Source: Brevipalpus yothersi
Taxonomy: Eukaryota; Arthropoda; Arachnida; Trombidiformes; Tenuipalpidae
Direction: 5' to 3'
Length of the DNA stretch: 64,000 nt
Assembly: GCA_003956705.1 (NCBI GenBank)
Contig: QZCP01000501.1
Coordinates: 147,346-211,345, forward strand
Position 1 is the first letter of the stretch, and each line of letters opens with the position of its first letter. A model generated the notes under the pieces. It was not told the DNA's origin. It searched no databases and saw only the letters and a program-made list of their open reading frames with translations. Of the stretch, positions 11,279 to 24,934 are shown one piece after another. Both the position numbers and the translations under genes were made by a program.

Positions 11279-13565
11279 ATGATGTTCAGTGAGCATTGTC
11301 ACCGTCATCCATTGGATGATGGATTAAATTTTGGCCAAAACAGATTATTAGATGATGTTGATAACATTTCAAATGATGATTCATCCATTAGTTATCAAAC
11401 CTCATCGAATAGTTTACAGTATGATCGTAATCATTTGCGATCAAATATATTCACTATGTCACCACTGTCTTCTTCATTATGCAAGACACTCTATTTAATT
11501 GTACTCATCTGCTTCCTCTCATCATTAGTAACAGGTAAGTCACATTTCTTATGATCTATTAAATTGTTATCATTCCGTCCAAAAATTCCAAGCAAAACAT
11601 TATACCCAACCCCAATTGAGCGGACATTTTCCCTCCACATTTTATCAGATATCATTTGTTCTACTTTCATTCTCACTAACATATTCTCTTTCTCTCTCTT
11701 TCTCTCTTTCTCTCTTTCTCTCTTTCTCTCTTTCTCTCTTTCTCTCTTTCTCTCTTTCAATCTCTCTCTTCTCGCTCCTCTCTAATCCTATCTACTGCAT
11801 TCTTCATGTGGTTCGAAACATGACCTTTCACCTTTCGGTATGTGTTTGTCAAACACCACTTGACCGGTACATATTCGGATGGACATTATGCGGCTGTTAA
11901 CTCTTTCGGATAACATTGGTCATGGCTTGTTGATTCAAATATTTGCCTGTAACTGTGGTCACCCGAATGAATGGTTATTTTTCTGGATCACGCTCCGCTC
12001 CTGTTCGGACGATGATGATTGATCCAATTAAATTATTGATGGATTTTGTTTCCGATTAACCTCTGATCGGTACAGTGAGTACTGGTATAGTGATCTTACC
12101 CAGTTCAGACACATCAAGATACGTAAACGAAACTGCCATTTTCGTGTGTACAGAGGATTCAAGAAACATGGATGGATGTGAGTATCAATCGATTGTTGCA
12201 TGGGAAAGAGATAGGAAAAAAAAGTGTATAAGCTTAAGAGGATATCTCATGAAGTTGATCTTGTGGGATTACCTTAACATTGGAAAGTTTCACAATTATC
12301 TCAATTGATTCACTTTTCTTTCTTTCTTTCTTTCTCACCTCTTTTTTCTTCGTTCATCACACCCAGTGAAACTTCGATGGAAGTTCCAGAGACAAGGATC
12401 AGAGCAATTCGAAGATCTTAACAATCCAATGCGTTATATTGTGGAAGATGCACCGAGAAAAAATGAAGTAACCATATTTCTCACCAAAAAGGAAGATTCA
12501 GGCATCTACCGGTGTGATCTGTTTCGCCAAGATACTGGTGAAATATTAGACTCAAAGACTGTAAAATTATGGGCATTCCACCCAATTAATTTTACCAGTT
12601 CAAATAATCAAGTCATTCGTGATGGTACAATCGGTTACATTGAATGCAAATTCACCAAAGATATTGATATGAACGTGATCATCAAATGGATTCGTAATAA
12701 CACATTCATACAAGACTCGATGAAATATCGAATGGAAGAAGCCACAGCAATCTCATCATCCGAATTTGTGGCCAGACTGATGATCAGACAAGTGAATAAG
12801 ACCGATGCTGGCATTTATGGATGCCAAGTGGCCTACAATGATCAACGGTCAACACAAACCAAAAGATTCCAGATGAATGTGGAAGTTCAACATCCACCGA
12901 GATGGCCGCCCAATTCATCACACATCGGATGGATTGAAGAATCGCAAGCCCGAATGGCTAATTCGGAAGTTGTTCTCAATTGTAAAGTTGAAGCAACACC
13001 AAATGCTAGAGTCATCTGGATGCCCCAGCCAATTTCTGATGCCAATTTTGGATATTCACCCACTTACGGTGACAATGAGGCCAATTTAACGATTACTTTG
13101 AAAAATCCTCGACGAAGGAGAAATTTTCCAAAATTCACCTGTAGAGCTGAAAATAAGCTGGGTTCACTGGAATATCTGTATGAAATTCGAACTGGAAAAC
13201 TACCCATGAGACCAACAGTTGTTAATCATACGGAGGAAAACAATGTTCTGAATATAACGATTCAAAAGCAAGATGTAGAACCAACCATTGATAAGTATCA
13301 TGTTGAAATTGCTGGCCATCGGATAGAATTTTTTGCTCATGAAGGTGCCAATAGAACCGATCAAACTTATTCGGTTCAAATTAAGAATGTACCTGGAGGT
13401 GACCACTCTTTCCGTGTGGCCGCTCATAATCCCGTTGGTTGGTCAGAGCCATTAGGAGCTGAGAGTATGAAATTGTCAATAAGTCATGCACTTTCTCTCA
13501 TAAGTGATTCGAGTTTGACTATGATTATGCTCATTCTCTCATCATGGACTCTTTTTTATCAATAA
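11279..13565 (+). CDS. Ig-superfamily cell adhesion protein: three Ig domains, one FN3, probable GPI anchor
   Basis: Three coding exons join in phase (11279-11534, 12076-12177, 12367-13565), giving 518 residues, or 459 if translation starts at the in-frame ATG at 11456. The second start is attractive because it gives a standard signal peptide (CKTLYLIVLICFLSSLVTG). Ig1 has its cysteines in IFVCTED and GIYRCDL, Ig2 in YIECKF and GIYGCQV, and Ig3 in VVLNCKV and FTCRAENKLGS. An FN3 domain follows, ending FRVAAHNPVGWSEPLG, then a hydrophobic tail (LTMIMLILSSWTLFYQ) with no cytoplasmic segment, as in GPI-anchored proteins. Several NxT/S sequons are present. Three Ig plus one FN3 plus a GPI signal is the architecture of insect wrapper/klingon, and NCAM/fasciclin-2 relatives are also possible, so no symbol is given. 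Expected role: cell-surface adhesion, probably neural or glial. Confidence 0.85.
11686..11758. repeat. CTCTTTCT-type tandem repeat in intron 1
   Basis: A run of near-perfect 8-bp units (CTCTCTTT register) lies in the first intron of the Ig/FN3 gene, starting about 150 bp after the donor. Confidence 0.95.
12315..12334. repeat. (CTTT)n short tandem repeat in intron 2
   Basis: Five CTTT units form the pyrimidine tract upstream of the acceptor at 12365-12366. Confidence 0.9.
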
Positions 13566-16352
13566 GAACTTCCGTTTCATGTGACATCATCATCTTTCCG
13601 CTCACTAACATATATTATATAAATATATATAAAAAGAAAAGTACATTAATTATGTGCAGTGAAATGAAGTGAATTCTCTTCCTCTCTCCAAAAATCCGAC
13701 CAAAACAATTGTGTTCGCGAAAGATGACTTCATATGTCTAAAATTTTTTCTCTTCTCTCTATGGGTTTATCAACGTGGCTATGAAAATTTCTGCTTTGCG
13801 GTCATCTCTCTCTCTTTCTCTCTATGAGCTTAACTTAAGATTTTGCTCGATCAAACCACAGAATTAAATTAATCTGTGGATCAAACACCAAATCATCTTC
13901 GAGAGGTTTTCTCTTCTCTTCTCTCCTCCTCTTCCTCTACCTATTTTGCTGTTTTCTCCCTCATCATCGATTTTTTGCTTCTTCTTTCAATTCATCGTAT
14001 CACCTGATCATTGGAGCTCATCCACTTCCAGCCTCTGATTTGGAATCAGACTGATTGTACTTTTTTCCATCCAAACACATTTACACCCACATCCACACAC
14101 ACAAACATCCAAACTTGTCCTCGCCGTAACTCTGTTAGACTTAATTGCTATTTACTCTTGCACTCTTGGAGAAACGAAAAAAGTTCAAGAGTATCTCTAC
14201 CAAAAGTATTATGATGATTATTATTTTCATCCATTTTCAATGATGTTCACCCGAGAAAAACAAAATTATGGACTGCAACTTCACAGCTTTCTACTCTGAT
14301 CGGACTCTGTCTCTATCTCTCATCAATTCAGCTGCCAACTTTTTAAGAGGCCAAAAAAAGCAATACAACATCATCCAATTTCGAATACAAGAATCTATGT
14401 CCATCTTCATGATGTACCACTCTTGTGCTTATATCACCGAATCATTGTGTCCCCCATCCATTGCTATCACTTTCATTCAATGTAGGTCATTCGAGTTTTT
14501 CTGATCTTTCGAATGACACTTCGAGTTCTTCTCGAACTCTTGGAACCTTCTTCAAAGGAGATTCGCTTCAATTACACAAAACTGCCCAAGACCAATGTGA
14601 AGCAATTTCTCTGTCTCCTTTCCATCACCAATGAACAATGTGATTCCCGATTTTTGGAAGAATTTTCCAAAATTCTGTGAAAGAAAAAACAATCGCAGAG
14701 AGCAACAGAGAAAACATGCCATAACAAAACAATCTGCCATATTGGTAACATTCAAGCATTCGGAAAAAAGCATCTTCAATCGAACCATCTTCGGTGAAGA
14801 AAACAACATCACGCAAGGATTATCAACGAGCTTGAATTGATCATTCCATATCTTTGGTGTAGCTGGACCTAAAGACAATTTGTTGATGAGAAGATCAATC
14901 GATAAAGAAATGATGATGAGTCCAATGCACACACACATACATACAAAGTCACCAAGAAACAATCTCGCGTGTTTCGCAATTACAACCTATTCCCAAGTTT
15001 TTTTCTTCTCAGTTTGTTTAGATAGACTACGCAATTCTCTCTTTTTTTTATTCTTCAATTTTTCTCTAGTTATAGTAACCTGATGATGGTGATACATGGA
15101 GCATTCCACTATCCGTTGTCCGTATTAATCGGTAGTGTACGTAAGACTCCGTTTCAGTCATGGTGGATAAGAGCAAATGTGTTGAAAAGAAAAGAAAAAA
15201 GAGGGGAAAAGTTCCTTGATAACCTCTCAATTCATGATGGTGTCCAAATGGTCAACTACTCATTTCTTGGATTTTTTAAAAACCTGATATAAAACATAAA
15301 ATTATTACATACACAAACACACTCAAGAGCAAATTATGATGATCTATTTCAAGGGTATCTAAAATCTACTCCTATTCTTTTTAGCGAGAACCTTATGTCT
15401 CCACCATAAAACAAAACAAATATCATATTAAGTGTATCCAAAATCAAGATGAATGAAACTCTCTTCAGATTTCTTGTTTGAATTCCTATTGATTTTATTT
15501 AACCACAAACACACACACACCCAATTCTGGCATATGTCTTAGGCTATTTTTATAGGGAACTCATCTATCTTTATTCCTCTTGAATATTCATATATTTCCA
15601 TAGGAGCTACTAGATTCAATAATATCTATTATCAGAGTATAAATTATGTCTACGTTGACAGTCCTATCCTATTTATGGACCGGTCAAATCGATTGAGAAT
15701 AATCAATATCTAGTCAAATGTTCCCGAGACATGACAAGATTTGTCATGGCTACCAGACGAAAGAAGGAAATAATCGTCAGCATTTCGCTTTTTGTTGCAT
15801 AACTCATTTATTAGAACAATTCAAGTCTGAATAGAGATCACAAACAATCAGAATTGCATTCTCTCAGATCAAGATCAGATAAATCAATGTACTTGAGGTG
15901 TTTTATCAACAGGATTCAAGAACAATTCGATTTTTTGTCGCGTATTAAGAATAAAAACAAGAAGAAGAAACAGAGAGAGGATAAATAATTTCCCGAAAAA
16001 GAAGAATATTTTGCGAACAAAATAAATGTGAAGATAATTTTTTTCCAAGCCAAGAAGAATATATCTTTTTCATGTCATGCTTTTGGAGCGAACAAAAAAA
16101 TGTAGGCCATGTGAGTACACAATTTAAGACTCCATAGTTAGTCGAGTCATTCAAAAAAATTAGAGAGTTTGAAGCACTTCTAAGTGGAAACAGTCATCAT
16201 TTAAAACAGACAAAATCAACAATGATTAAAATATTACCATTCCAGAGTGAAAGTGAGAGTATAACTGTGTATGTGTGTTTTGTATATACTTCCACATAGA
16301 CACACTGATATATGTGGTATGTGTGTGGTATATATATTATTTGAAATCACTT
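13566..16352. other. Intergenic region between the Ig/FN3 gene and malic enzyme (convergent)
   Basis: Both neighbouring genes end here, so the left part should be 3' UTR of the Ig/FN3 gene and the right part 3' UTR of malic enzyme. Open frames of 60-130 codons exist, but none has a recognisable domain or a consistent splice structure. Short CA and TA runs occur near 15509-15520 and 16264-16340. Confidence 0.55.
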
Positions 16353-19300
16353 CTAATTGGCTCCATTGAAATTATAATCATATTGGAGGCTTCTCATTAA
16401 GAGCAATTTGTCTTCCGGCTCTGGTCTCTCGTTTGCCAGAGATTCAACATAAAAATATTGTGCTACTTTGGCTGCGATCACCAGTGACACTTCACGAATG
16501 TCCGATAATGGTGGATAAATTCGTCCCAGATCCAAGTCTTTCTTGTTAACTTGATCAGCAAGAGCCCGGGCAGCAACCAGGAAAGCCTCATTCGGTATAT
16601 AATGGACACCACAAGCAATCACAGCCAACGAAATGCCTGGGAATATGTATGAATTATTTCCCTGGCCAGGATGAAATGTTTTCCCACCAAATTTAACTGG
16701 ATCAAATGGACTGCCACTGGCAAATATACATCGACCTTCGCTTGCCTTGTATGCTTCCTCAGCTGTACATTCCGCTTTACTTGTAGGATTACTCAATGGA
16801 AATATAAGTGGCTGCTTGTTTATTGAAGCCATCTTCTTGAGAATCGTCTCATTGAATGCTTTCGGTTGTGCTGCTACCCCTATAAGTAATAATCAATCCA
16901 AGAAGAAGAAAAAGAGGAGGAAAAAAAGATTAGCAAGTAAGAAAAGATTGGTAAAGAGAAGTGTTGTCAATTGAAAAGGTTATTGGAGCAGAAAAAGACC
17001 AGGAAAATCGATATTCGTGCTTAACAAATGAGCATGAGAAATGGAAGGAATAAAAGGATTCACCAGTAACTATCTGGAATAACAGTTTCAGGTGGCTATA
17101 GTGATAATACCTCTACACAATTGATCTCGTAACATTCTTGTGCGCCATGATATTTGTATAAACAACAATACTTCGTAACGAAGTATGTCTATCCCAAAAA
17201 GAGTGAGAAAATAATGTTATACTCCTGGTGAATATGAATGGCTATCATGTCGAAAGAGAAACCACCAAAAGAATCATAAATATTACCACTAACTAGACAT
17301 CCATACGAATATCACTCTGATTGCCACTTCCAGTCTATTATATTTATTGACCCACACACACACCAATCTCAGCCACCCCTCCTCCCTCTCGATTCTCTCT
17401 ACCATCCTTTGACATGTTCATGGAGATTGTTGTTGTTGTTGTTGTATGAGAAGATGAAAATCGATCGAGTGAGGAATGTGATGAAAGTCAGTCACTAGTT
17501 CAAGGATAAAAACGATCGAAGTTTTGCTTGGGTAAGCTTTCTTCTTCCTTCTTCTTCTAAGTGGGTTTGCTTTGAGATTTTTTTTGTGGTTTTTGCATGT
17601 GTGAGCATATTTATACGATTCAACTTACCTATTAGGGCTGTTGGTTGAACTAGATCAATAATCTGTTCCAAATTTTTGAGAGGTTCTGCATTCTTTGCAA
17701 ATTTTGCTTTATTCTTATCAACATCAGTTCGACTGGTGGTTACCAATCCTTTAGAGTCCATCATCCAGATACGATCTTGAGCATCTTTAGTCTTACATCC
17801 TTCCTTTTCCATAGCCATCACTAAGAGTTCCGCTATTCCTAGAGCAGCCTAAATTTCATCCAAGAAAGGAGGAAAGGTTCAGATATTAATCTGCATGATA
17901 ATGGGTTTCAAGAAAATGAATTAGAAAGCTTTTATCACCTCTCCAGCTCCAAAGAAAAAGAAACGATGCTGACTGATCTTCATTCCAGTTAATTTGCAGC
18001 TTGCAATAATACCAGCCACACAAACTGATGCAGTTCCTTGGATATCATCATTAAAAGTACAATAGCTGTTCAAATACTTTTCCAATAAACGGAATGCGTT
18101 AGAATTTCCAAAATCTTCAAATTGAATTAAACATGATCGTCCCCAACGCTTGATAACTGCCTCCATAAATTCATCGATAAAATCATCATACTGAGGACCT
18201 CGGACACGTTTCTGCTTTAATCCAATATAATTTGGATCATTTAAAAGTTCTTGATTATTTGTGCCCACATCAAGTGTCACTGGTAACGTTTGATGAGGTG
18301 GAATTCCAGCTAAGGCTGTGTAAAGAGATAATTTACCAACTGGAATGCCCATACCATTAGCACCCAGATCTCCTAGACCAAGAATTCTTTCACCATCTGT
18401 TACAACGATTGCCTATGATGATAATAATAATAAGAAATGATTTAGATCAGATAATGGATTCTTTTTTCTTCTTGACCAGGTATACTCACTTTGATATCTT
18501 TATCAGGCCAATTGTTGAGAATAGATGAAATGTGACCAGCATCATGAATTGAGATGAACATTCCTCTTGGCCTCTGGAAAATGAAGCTATACTTGAGACA
18601 GGCTTCACCAACCACCGGAGTATACACTATTGGCATCAATTGATCGGTATATTGACACAGCAATTTGTAAAATAGTCGTTCATTTCGATCTTGTAATTCT
18701 CGCATGAACATATATTTGCTGATATCAGATTCCAGGCTATTCAGATAGTTCATGGCTACTTTAGCTTCTTGCTCTTGACTTCGAATTGCTGGAGGCAGAA
18801 GACCTTTCATCTTGAATTGTTCTCGTTCTCTCATCGTAAAACATAGACCCTTGAAAAAGAAAGGTGCAAAAAATCGTTAATCTTCACATGATAATTGACA
18901 GAAAAAATTGAGTTTTTATTTTCACATAGGTTTTCTTGAAAATCAAAGACAGTCTGAACTGAAGCTTTCAGAGATAAGATGGAAAAATTCATCTGAAGAT
19001 AAAGATCTAGATCTTAGAAAATTGTGGTCAAGAGAACAATTTTAATTCTAATAAATCAAAAGAAATGAATTTCTGAAACTCAATTATGTTTGCATAAAAA
19101 GATAGAAGTAAAGTTTAGGAACTGAATTAATTTCTCCTTCTGAGTCAAGATTAATCATTCATATTATTATTTTTTATTTTTGTGTTGAGAGGGAAATTAC
19201 ATGAAATGAACCCGAGTCAGTAAAAGTAACCATACAAATCAAAATTAAACATATGAAGAACTTTCTCATTTCGACGGAAGAACTGAGGGGCGAAAAAAGG

Positions 19301-22300
19301 AGGCCAAAAATGTATTCATGAACTCATAGTATGCACTCAAACTTCTATTCAATTTACTGAAGAGAAAAATTCTCTGAAAGATAAAATTCAGAGTATACTC
19401 ATCGGAGTGGTAAGAAAAAGATTAATCTGATTGAAAAATCTCCTTGAGAATATATTTATGTCAGAACGAATCTATGAAAAGGAACCTTTCATCCTCATTC
19501 GAGGTGGAAAGCCTGAATATCAGGCTAATACATGTATTCAGTTGGCAATCAGAAATTCATTCAACCTTAAATTCTAAAAAGTGGTGGAAAATTCTGATGA
19601 AGGATCAGGTATTATCATGGTGAGATGAAAAACTTACATGGCAAAACCTATGACTTATGTTCACTGAGGTGTTTAAATTCTATAAATTCTTGAATGATAA
19701 GGAAGCGATCAATACTCAAACTGATAAAAAGTACCGAGTATACAGATCATTAAGATGCATATTTTCTGTCGTTCATTTGAATTTCAATTGTGATAAATTG
19801 CAAGCCAATCGTGTAATAATAAAAATTATTAGATGCACATGAGATGTTATCGAAAAGTTGATTGATCAATTATCGCTTCTAATGGCTAATTTATTTGTTC
19901 ATCAATTATAATGGTATCGGTTTCTTATTCAACGAATAGATACTTATAAGAGAGAGAGAGATTGATTTGGCCTTCCGGCATGGGTGGAGGTGCAAAATGA
20001 CATTATTTCTTATGTATATACTGGTTTTGACAAATAAGGATGAATATTTTAAAAAGAAAAATTAACCTTGTTCAATGAACATAGCCACTTATCTTTGATT
20101 GAAAAAATTGATATATAAAGACTATGAATAATCTTTGAAAACCATTCGAGTGTTACTTTTCGTATTTCTACTTGCTCATTCTAATATGAACTATTATTAG
20201 TTCACATTCAATGCCAATAGAGTAGCAAGAAATTTTGAAGGTTTTGCGAAAAAAATTAGATTCATTTACATGAATCAACTAGAATATTCCTCAAAACTAG
20301 CTGCTTCACATGAAATCTTCGCATGAAATTCACGTTCTCAGCTTTTCAACTGGAAAAAAGACGATAAAATTTATCTCTTTCTCTGGAATATAAATACAGA
20401 GAGAATTATCATTATTATTCTTTTACGATGGTCGAGACATGTTTTTCATAGCTTATGAGATTAACACTCAAGGCAAGCGTATGGGAACATTTCGATCAGC
20501 CAGCCATCAATCATACGATTTTTGATAACTATACAATCTGATGTTCTGAGAAAGAAAACATAGTGTGTTTGATTCGGATCATGGACGAATCATGATTCTC
20601 GTGGACGCACATGTGTTCCTCACTATGGTATGAGACTCAAGAGGCTGCCCAACGCATGATACATGATGAAGTAGCTAGATTTGAGTGATTAAAATCGGAA
20701 CTACTGTGTGATTATCTGTATGATTATCACCGATAAACGAGGTACAGACAAGAGTGAAATCACTAATAGATCATGATATTTTTCCAACAAATTTTCGAGC
20801 ATAGTGTCAAATTCAGTGAATCGATGAAGAATAAAATCGATTCTCAGCATGGAAAGTTGAAAAAAAAATTTCATTGAAGGAAACTTTGATTAATATCAAT
20901 CAATTCGACAGCCAGTGGATATACAAGAGAGGAAATTAACAAGTCCTGATTATGTAATCATCATCTCGGGAATAATGATTCATAGATGAAGCTTCATGGA
21001 AAAGAACTGGGAATCCTGATCTCTTCATCATCGTGAAGTTAACTCGATAAAAGAGTTTACTCACACTTCCGTTATTCAAAGATAGCTCACAGCCTAATAT
21101 CGTTAACTATTGTTAACTTTACGTGTTGGGTCATCATGATTGCATTAAGTATAAAATCTGAATGATTCACACCTCAGTGAGGAGCAAGCCATCCGTTATC
21201 ATTAAACGAATTACCCAAAATGTTGTGGAAAGATCCATGATAAATGGAAGATCAAAAGGCACGTAAAATAGGCTGGATAAGTGAGATTCAAAAAGAAAAC
21301 TATTCAGCAAAATGATCTCCGAGCTCCGAATGATCATGATATTTCAATCGATGAATGAGAATCAATAAGCGTGGATATGGAAAATACTTCAATGTGGGTG
21401 CGATCATTCTTCGAATTTATGTGATATTTTAGGCTCACATTGCACATGATTCTGATGATCGATCAACAAGTAATCATTAGAGTTTACCCTATCACTAGTA
21501 TCGATGCTAAGATGATCATTCTCATTCATCTTTCAGCAATATTCATTTTCTGTGGATAGAAAATTTACATGTATAATCATTTCCATTTCCTGTCTGTTTA
21601 CACATTCACAAAATCATCATTATCATCTTTCCGATTGAAGCGGGAAAGTGTGATGATGATCGTGGGAGTGTAAATTGCTAGAGCATCAACATCAAGATGA
21701 AAAATGATTCCAGAAAATATACAGACTCGCAACGAATTAACAACTCATGAACAATAGATTTTTCTAATAAAGACATGCTGAGACACGTGAAATTATCGTG
21801 CCCATAATGAACTCGAATGCCTAACGAATTTATTGTTAAAGATGACGAATTGAACATTGTGTGTATGCGTGAGCAACGAAAGCTGGAAATGTTCACCGGA
21901 AAGAGATGTTTGATCACTGATAGCTGAGAAGAAGCTATCTATATATTTCTCGAAAATGAAAAGTCAACTTGAACTGGCTGATGATCATGGCTGATAATGT
22001 TCTAGAAATAGATTAAAGTATGGTAAAATTTGGACATTGACCAGATTCTAGTGACTAGTGTAGTGAATAAGATGAACTGCTACAACATACATGTATATAT
22101 AATTGGAACATATTTTGACTCTATGGAAAAGGAAAATAAATCAAGTTATCGAATATGCGAGCATCTGAAATTCAACATGCACAATACTGTCAACCACAAA
22201 ATGAAAAAATCTCATCAAATCGAATCAGAATAGATACATACATCGAATTGTTCAATTTTTATGATAATGTTTCATGAGTTGTTAATGATCATCAAGAATT

Positions 22301-23566
22301 AAGGATAAGATGGTACACATCATATTGTTGGGTACATACACGCTACACCACTATTAATATCACCAATTAACTTACCTTATTGAGTCGATTATTGTTAAGA
22401 ATATCAACACCACGTACTTCACTCATTTTAGGCACACAATTGGAAAACCAACGTTTCTGATAGCCGAACGGAGATGATGATGATGAATTGTGATTCGAAT
22501 AGATCGGATTGCCGGAAAAAGCAGTTTGCTTCTGCTTGTGACAATATTCACCAGGAACGAATATTGGTGAGCAAGAACATGCGCCGCAACCAGTGGATGA
22601 ATGATGATTGGATTTACTTGATATTAGACCCATTTTATTGGACACTATCGAATAATGTTCACTTTTATGGACTGGCAAAATGTGTCCCTTGGTGTGGACC
22701 GATGGCGATGGTGTTGGGCTGTTCCGATGATTGGGATTCAAATTAGTATTAGCACCACGGTATTCCTTGACTATAACCGGATTACTATTGATAGTGTCAA
22801 TAATTATTGTGGTCGAAGTTGTGTGAGTTCGATTATGATCTTGAAACGTTGAATCTTTCGAGCGATCACCTTGACGGCACTGATTGATCGGGTGGACACC
22901 GTTACCATTAGCACCATTCAAATCATATCGTCCACATGGACGACCGTTAATGGATACATTTTTACTACTACTAACAACCGATTGTGTTGCTGATAATACT
23001 TCACCATGTAACGGTATTGACCGCGATGGTGGAAGTTGGTCATAATAATATGGCAGCAAGGAGGATAATGAGGAAGATGGTGGAGAAGATGATGGCAAAC
23101 TGACCAAGAATGATGGTGATGGTGATGACTTTGACCACGAGGTGTTGGATAAAATTTGATTTGATTGAGGTAATAATTTATCGAATTGCCTCACTTGACT
23201 TGCCGGTGCTGAGGTGGAAATTCGAATTGGTGTACAACGATTAGGGAATCGATTGTGAATCTGATCAAATCGGTACTGTAATCGACGTTGTCTTCGATTG
23301 GCGTGCAAATATGGCTTTGACAATGTTGTTTTAAGCTGTTCTCCAGCTACAATAACTCCTTTTTCTCCTACTTTTCCATTTTCCTTCGATATTTTTCCAC
23401 CTCTCAATTGGAAACATTTGCGAGGTGTTTCAAAATTACCTTTAAATTTGATTGTTGTTGTCAAATTATAATAATATTTAAAACAAGCCATCGAATATCG
23501 TGTTACACTGGATGTGAGCAAATTCGATGGAGAACGATTATATAATAACCTCAACAATTCGGCCAT
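16353..23566 (-). CDS. NADP-dependent malic enzyme with very long N-terminal extension
   Basis: Five exons on the minus strand, in transcript order: 23566-22376, 18849-18490, 18412-17939, 17848-17629 and 16879-16353, all phase-consistent, giving 923 residues. The enzyme core starts at MSEVRGVDILNNNRLNK (ATG at 22426) and shows every family motif: YTPVVGEAC, ERILGLGDLGANGMGIPVGK, FEDFG, FNDDIQGTA, FGAGEAALGIAELL, PTALIGVAAQP and LSNPTSKAECT. It oxidatively decarboxylates malate to pyruvate. A Lys in the KNKAKFAK segment aligns with the NADP-selecting Lys of animal ME1, so NADP is the likely cofactor. The first 380 residues are not part of the usual enzyme (about 570 residues in vertebrates): they begin with a basic, Ser-rich stretch, are low-complexity, and end in KRWFSNCVPK, which resembles a mitochondrial processing site. 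Two products from two start codons are possible. Intron 1 is about 3.5 kb. Confidence 0.93.
18850..22375 (-). other. Intron 1 of malic enzyme
   Basis: This 3.5 kb intron separates the N-terminal-extension exon from the catalytic exons. I see no coding exon, RNA gene or long microsatellite inside it on either strand. It could house an alternative promoter for a short cytosolic form, but the sequence does not show one directly. Confidence 0.6.
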
Positions 23567-24934
23567 TATTGGATAAGGTTAATTGAAGGTTAACATACAC
23601 ACACATATATAAGCAACAAATTGACTTAAATCTATTTGACCTACTGTATAAGTTCTGAATGGTACAAGTATGAGCCAATAGGGTGAATAACGGGAGTTTG
23701 GAAGAAAGAGAAAGAGAGAGAGTAGAAAAATCGAGTTCACCAAAAAACAGAGGATGAATATGTCATTGCTCTCCTTCTCTGTTCTTCATCTTAATTTTCG
23801 AGTAACATCCTCTCCTGCGTGTTCTAAAAATTATTTTCGATCCCTGTTCTTGTTCATGGGAAACACTCTTCCTTTCGTTCTCTAAATCCTACTCTTTTGC
23901 AGTCATCAATTCTCATTGTTCGAAACGATGAACATTCTCCATCCGATCCCAAAACAGATTCAGAACAATTGAATGATGAACATATTCATTTGCACAAACA
24001 TACAACACATACATTTACATAGTTTCTCTCGATCTCTCGAGTCTTTTCAGGTAGACTGGGTCATCCTGTGGATAGACTCGAGCATCATCAGATTCGAACA
24101 TTCACAATAGAAGAAGAGAGATCACAAGATTTGTATGAGAGACACTCGATAGACTTCATGTATCACCGTGTGTATAAAACTGTTTCCAGAGAACTGTATG
24201 CTTAAGATGTTACCAGGATATTGTTAATGGATCATCGAGAATGATGACTTGTAGCTTATCGTTATGCTTGACGGATCATTAACATCTCACCGTGAATAAT
24301 CTTCAGGGATGGTTGATATCACTTAACTGCTTTATTTTCATGGTAAATACATAGTTCTACTGGCTGCTGCCATCTTTTCGGGGTCCTCATGTTAGACCTG
24401 TGTTTCAATGAAGATATTTGATCAGAGGTGTAACGAATTTTTCGATTGATATTGTTTATTAGGGCAAAGAAAAATTTTTTCTCTCCCTTATATGGTCTTT
24501 TTGTCATTTGAAGAGATACTTTTTCGTTAGACAATGGTATAAAAACATTAATAGTCTGAACTAATAGTCTGCTCTCCCTAGGAACAATGTTAAATTGGTG
24601 AATTGCAAAAATTTATTTATTTTAGAACTTTGAGAAAATAAGAATGGCTTGTTAAGCTGCACAAGAAATTCGATGAAAATTCATATTTACAAATTCTTTT
24701 ATCACAATAATGTGCAGTCTACAAAGCGGTATCTCATAGGATTTAAGTTCAAGATATTCGTGATTCTTTATAGCATCACTTGAGTTGTTACCTATGAACT
24801 CAAAGAAATACTATCGATAATTAGATAAATACCTCTATTGACTCTGGACCAGTATCCAAAATACCCACGAAAACAGTGATATTGAATCAGAAAATCTCTG
24901 TATTCATGAGGATAGGCAATTCCCAGAACACGAT
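23567..24934. other. Spacer between REV3L 3' end and malic enzyme 5' end
   Basis: Both flanking genes are on the minus strand. The left part is the presumed promoter and 5' UTR of malic enzyme and the right part the REV3L 3' UTR. No supported coding sequence; an open frame at 24319-24534 has no recognisable content. Confidence 0.5.

Noticed and set aside
14552..14962. Minus-strand frame of 136 codons between the Ig/FN3 gene and malic enzyme
   Set aside because: No recognisable domain, no splice context and a composition expected from AT-rich spacer.
22474..22852. Plus-strand frames opposite the malic enzyme N-terminal extension
   Set aside because: The minus-strand frame runs 397 codons into the conserved MSEVRG start with the right donor; the opposite frames are shorter and fragmentary.
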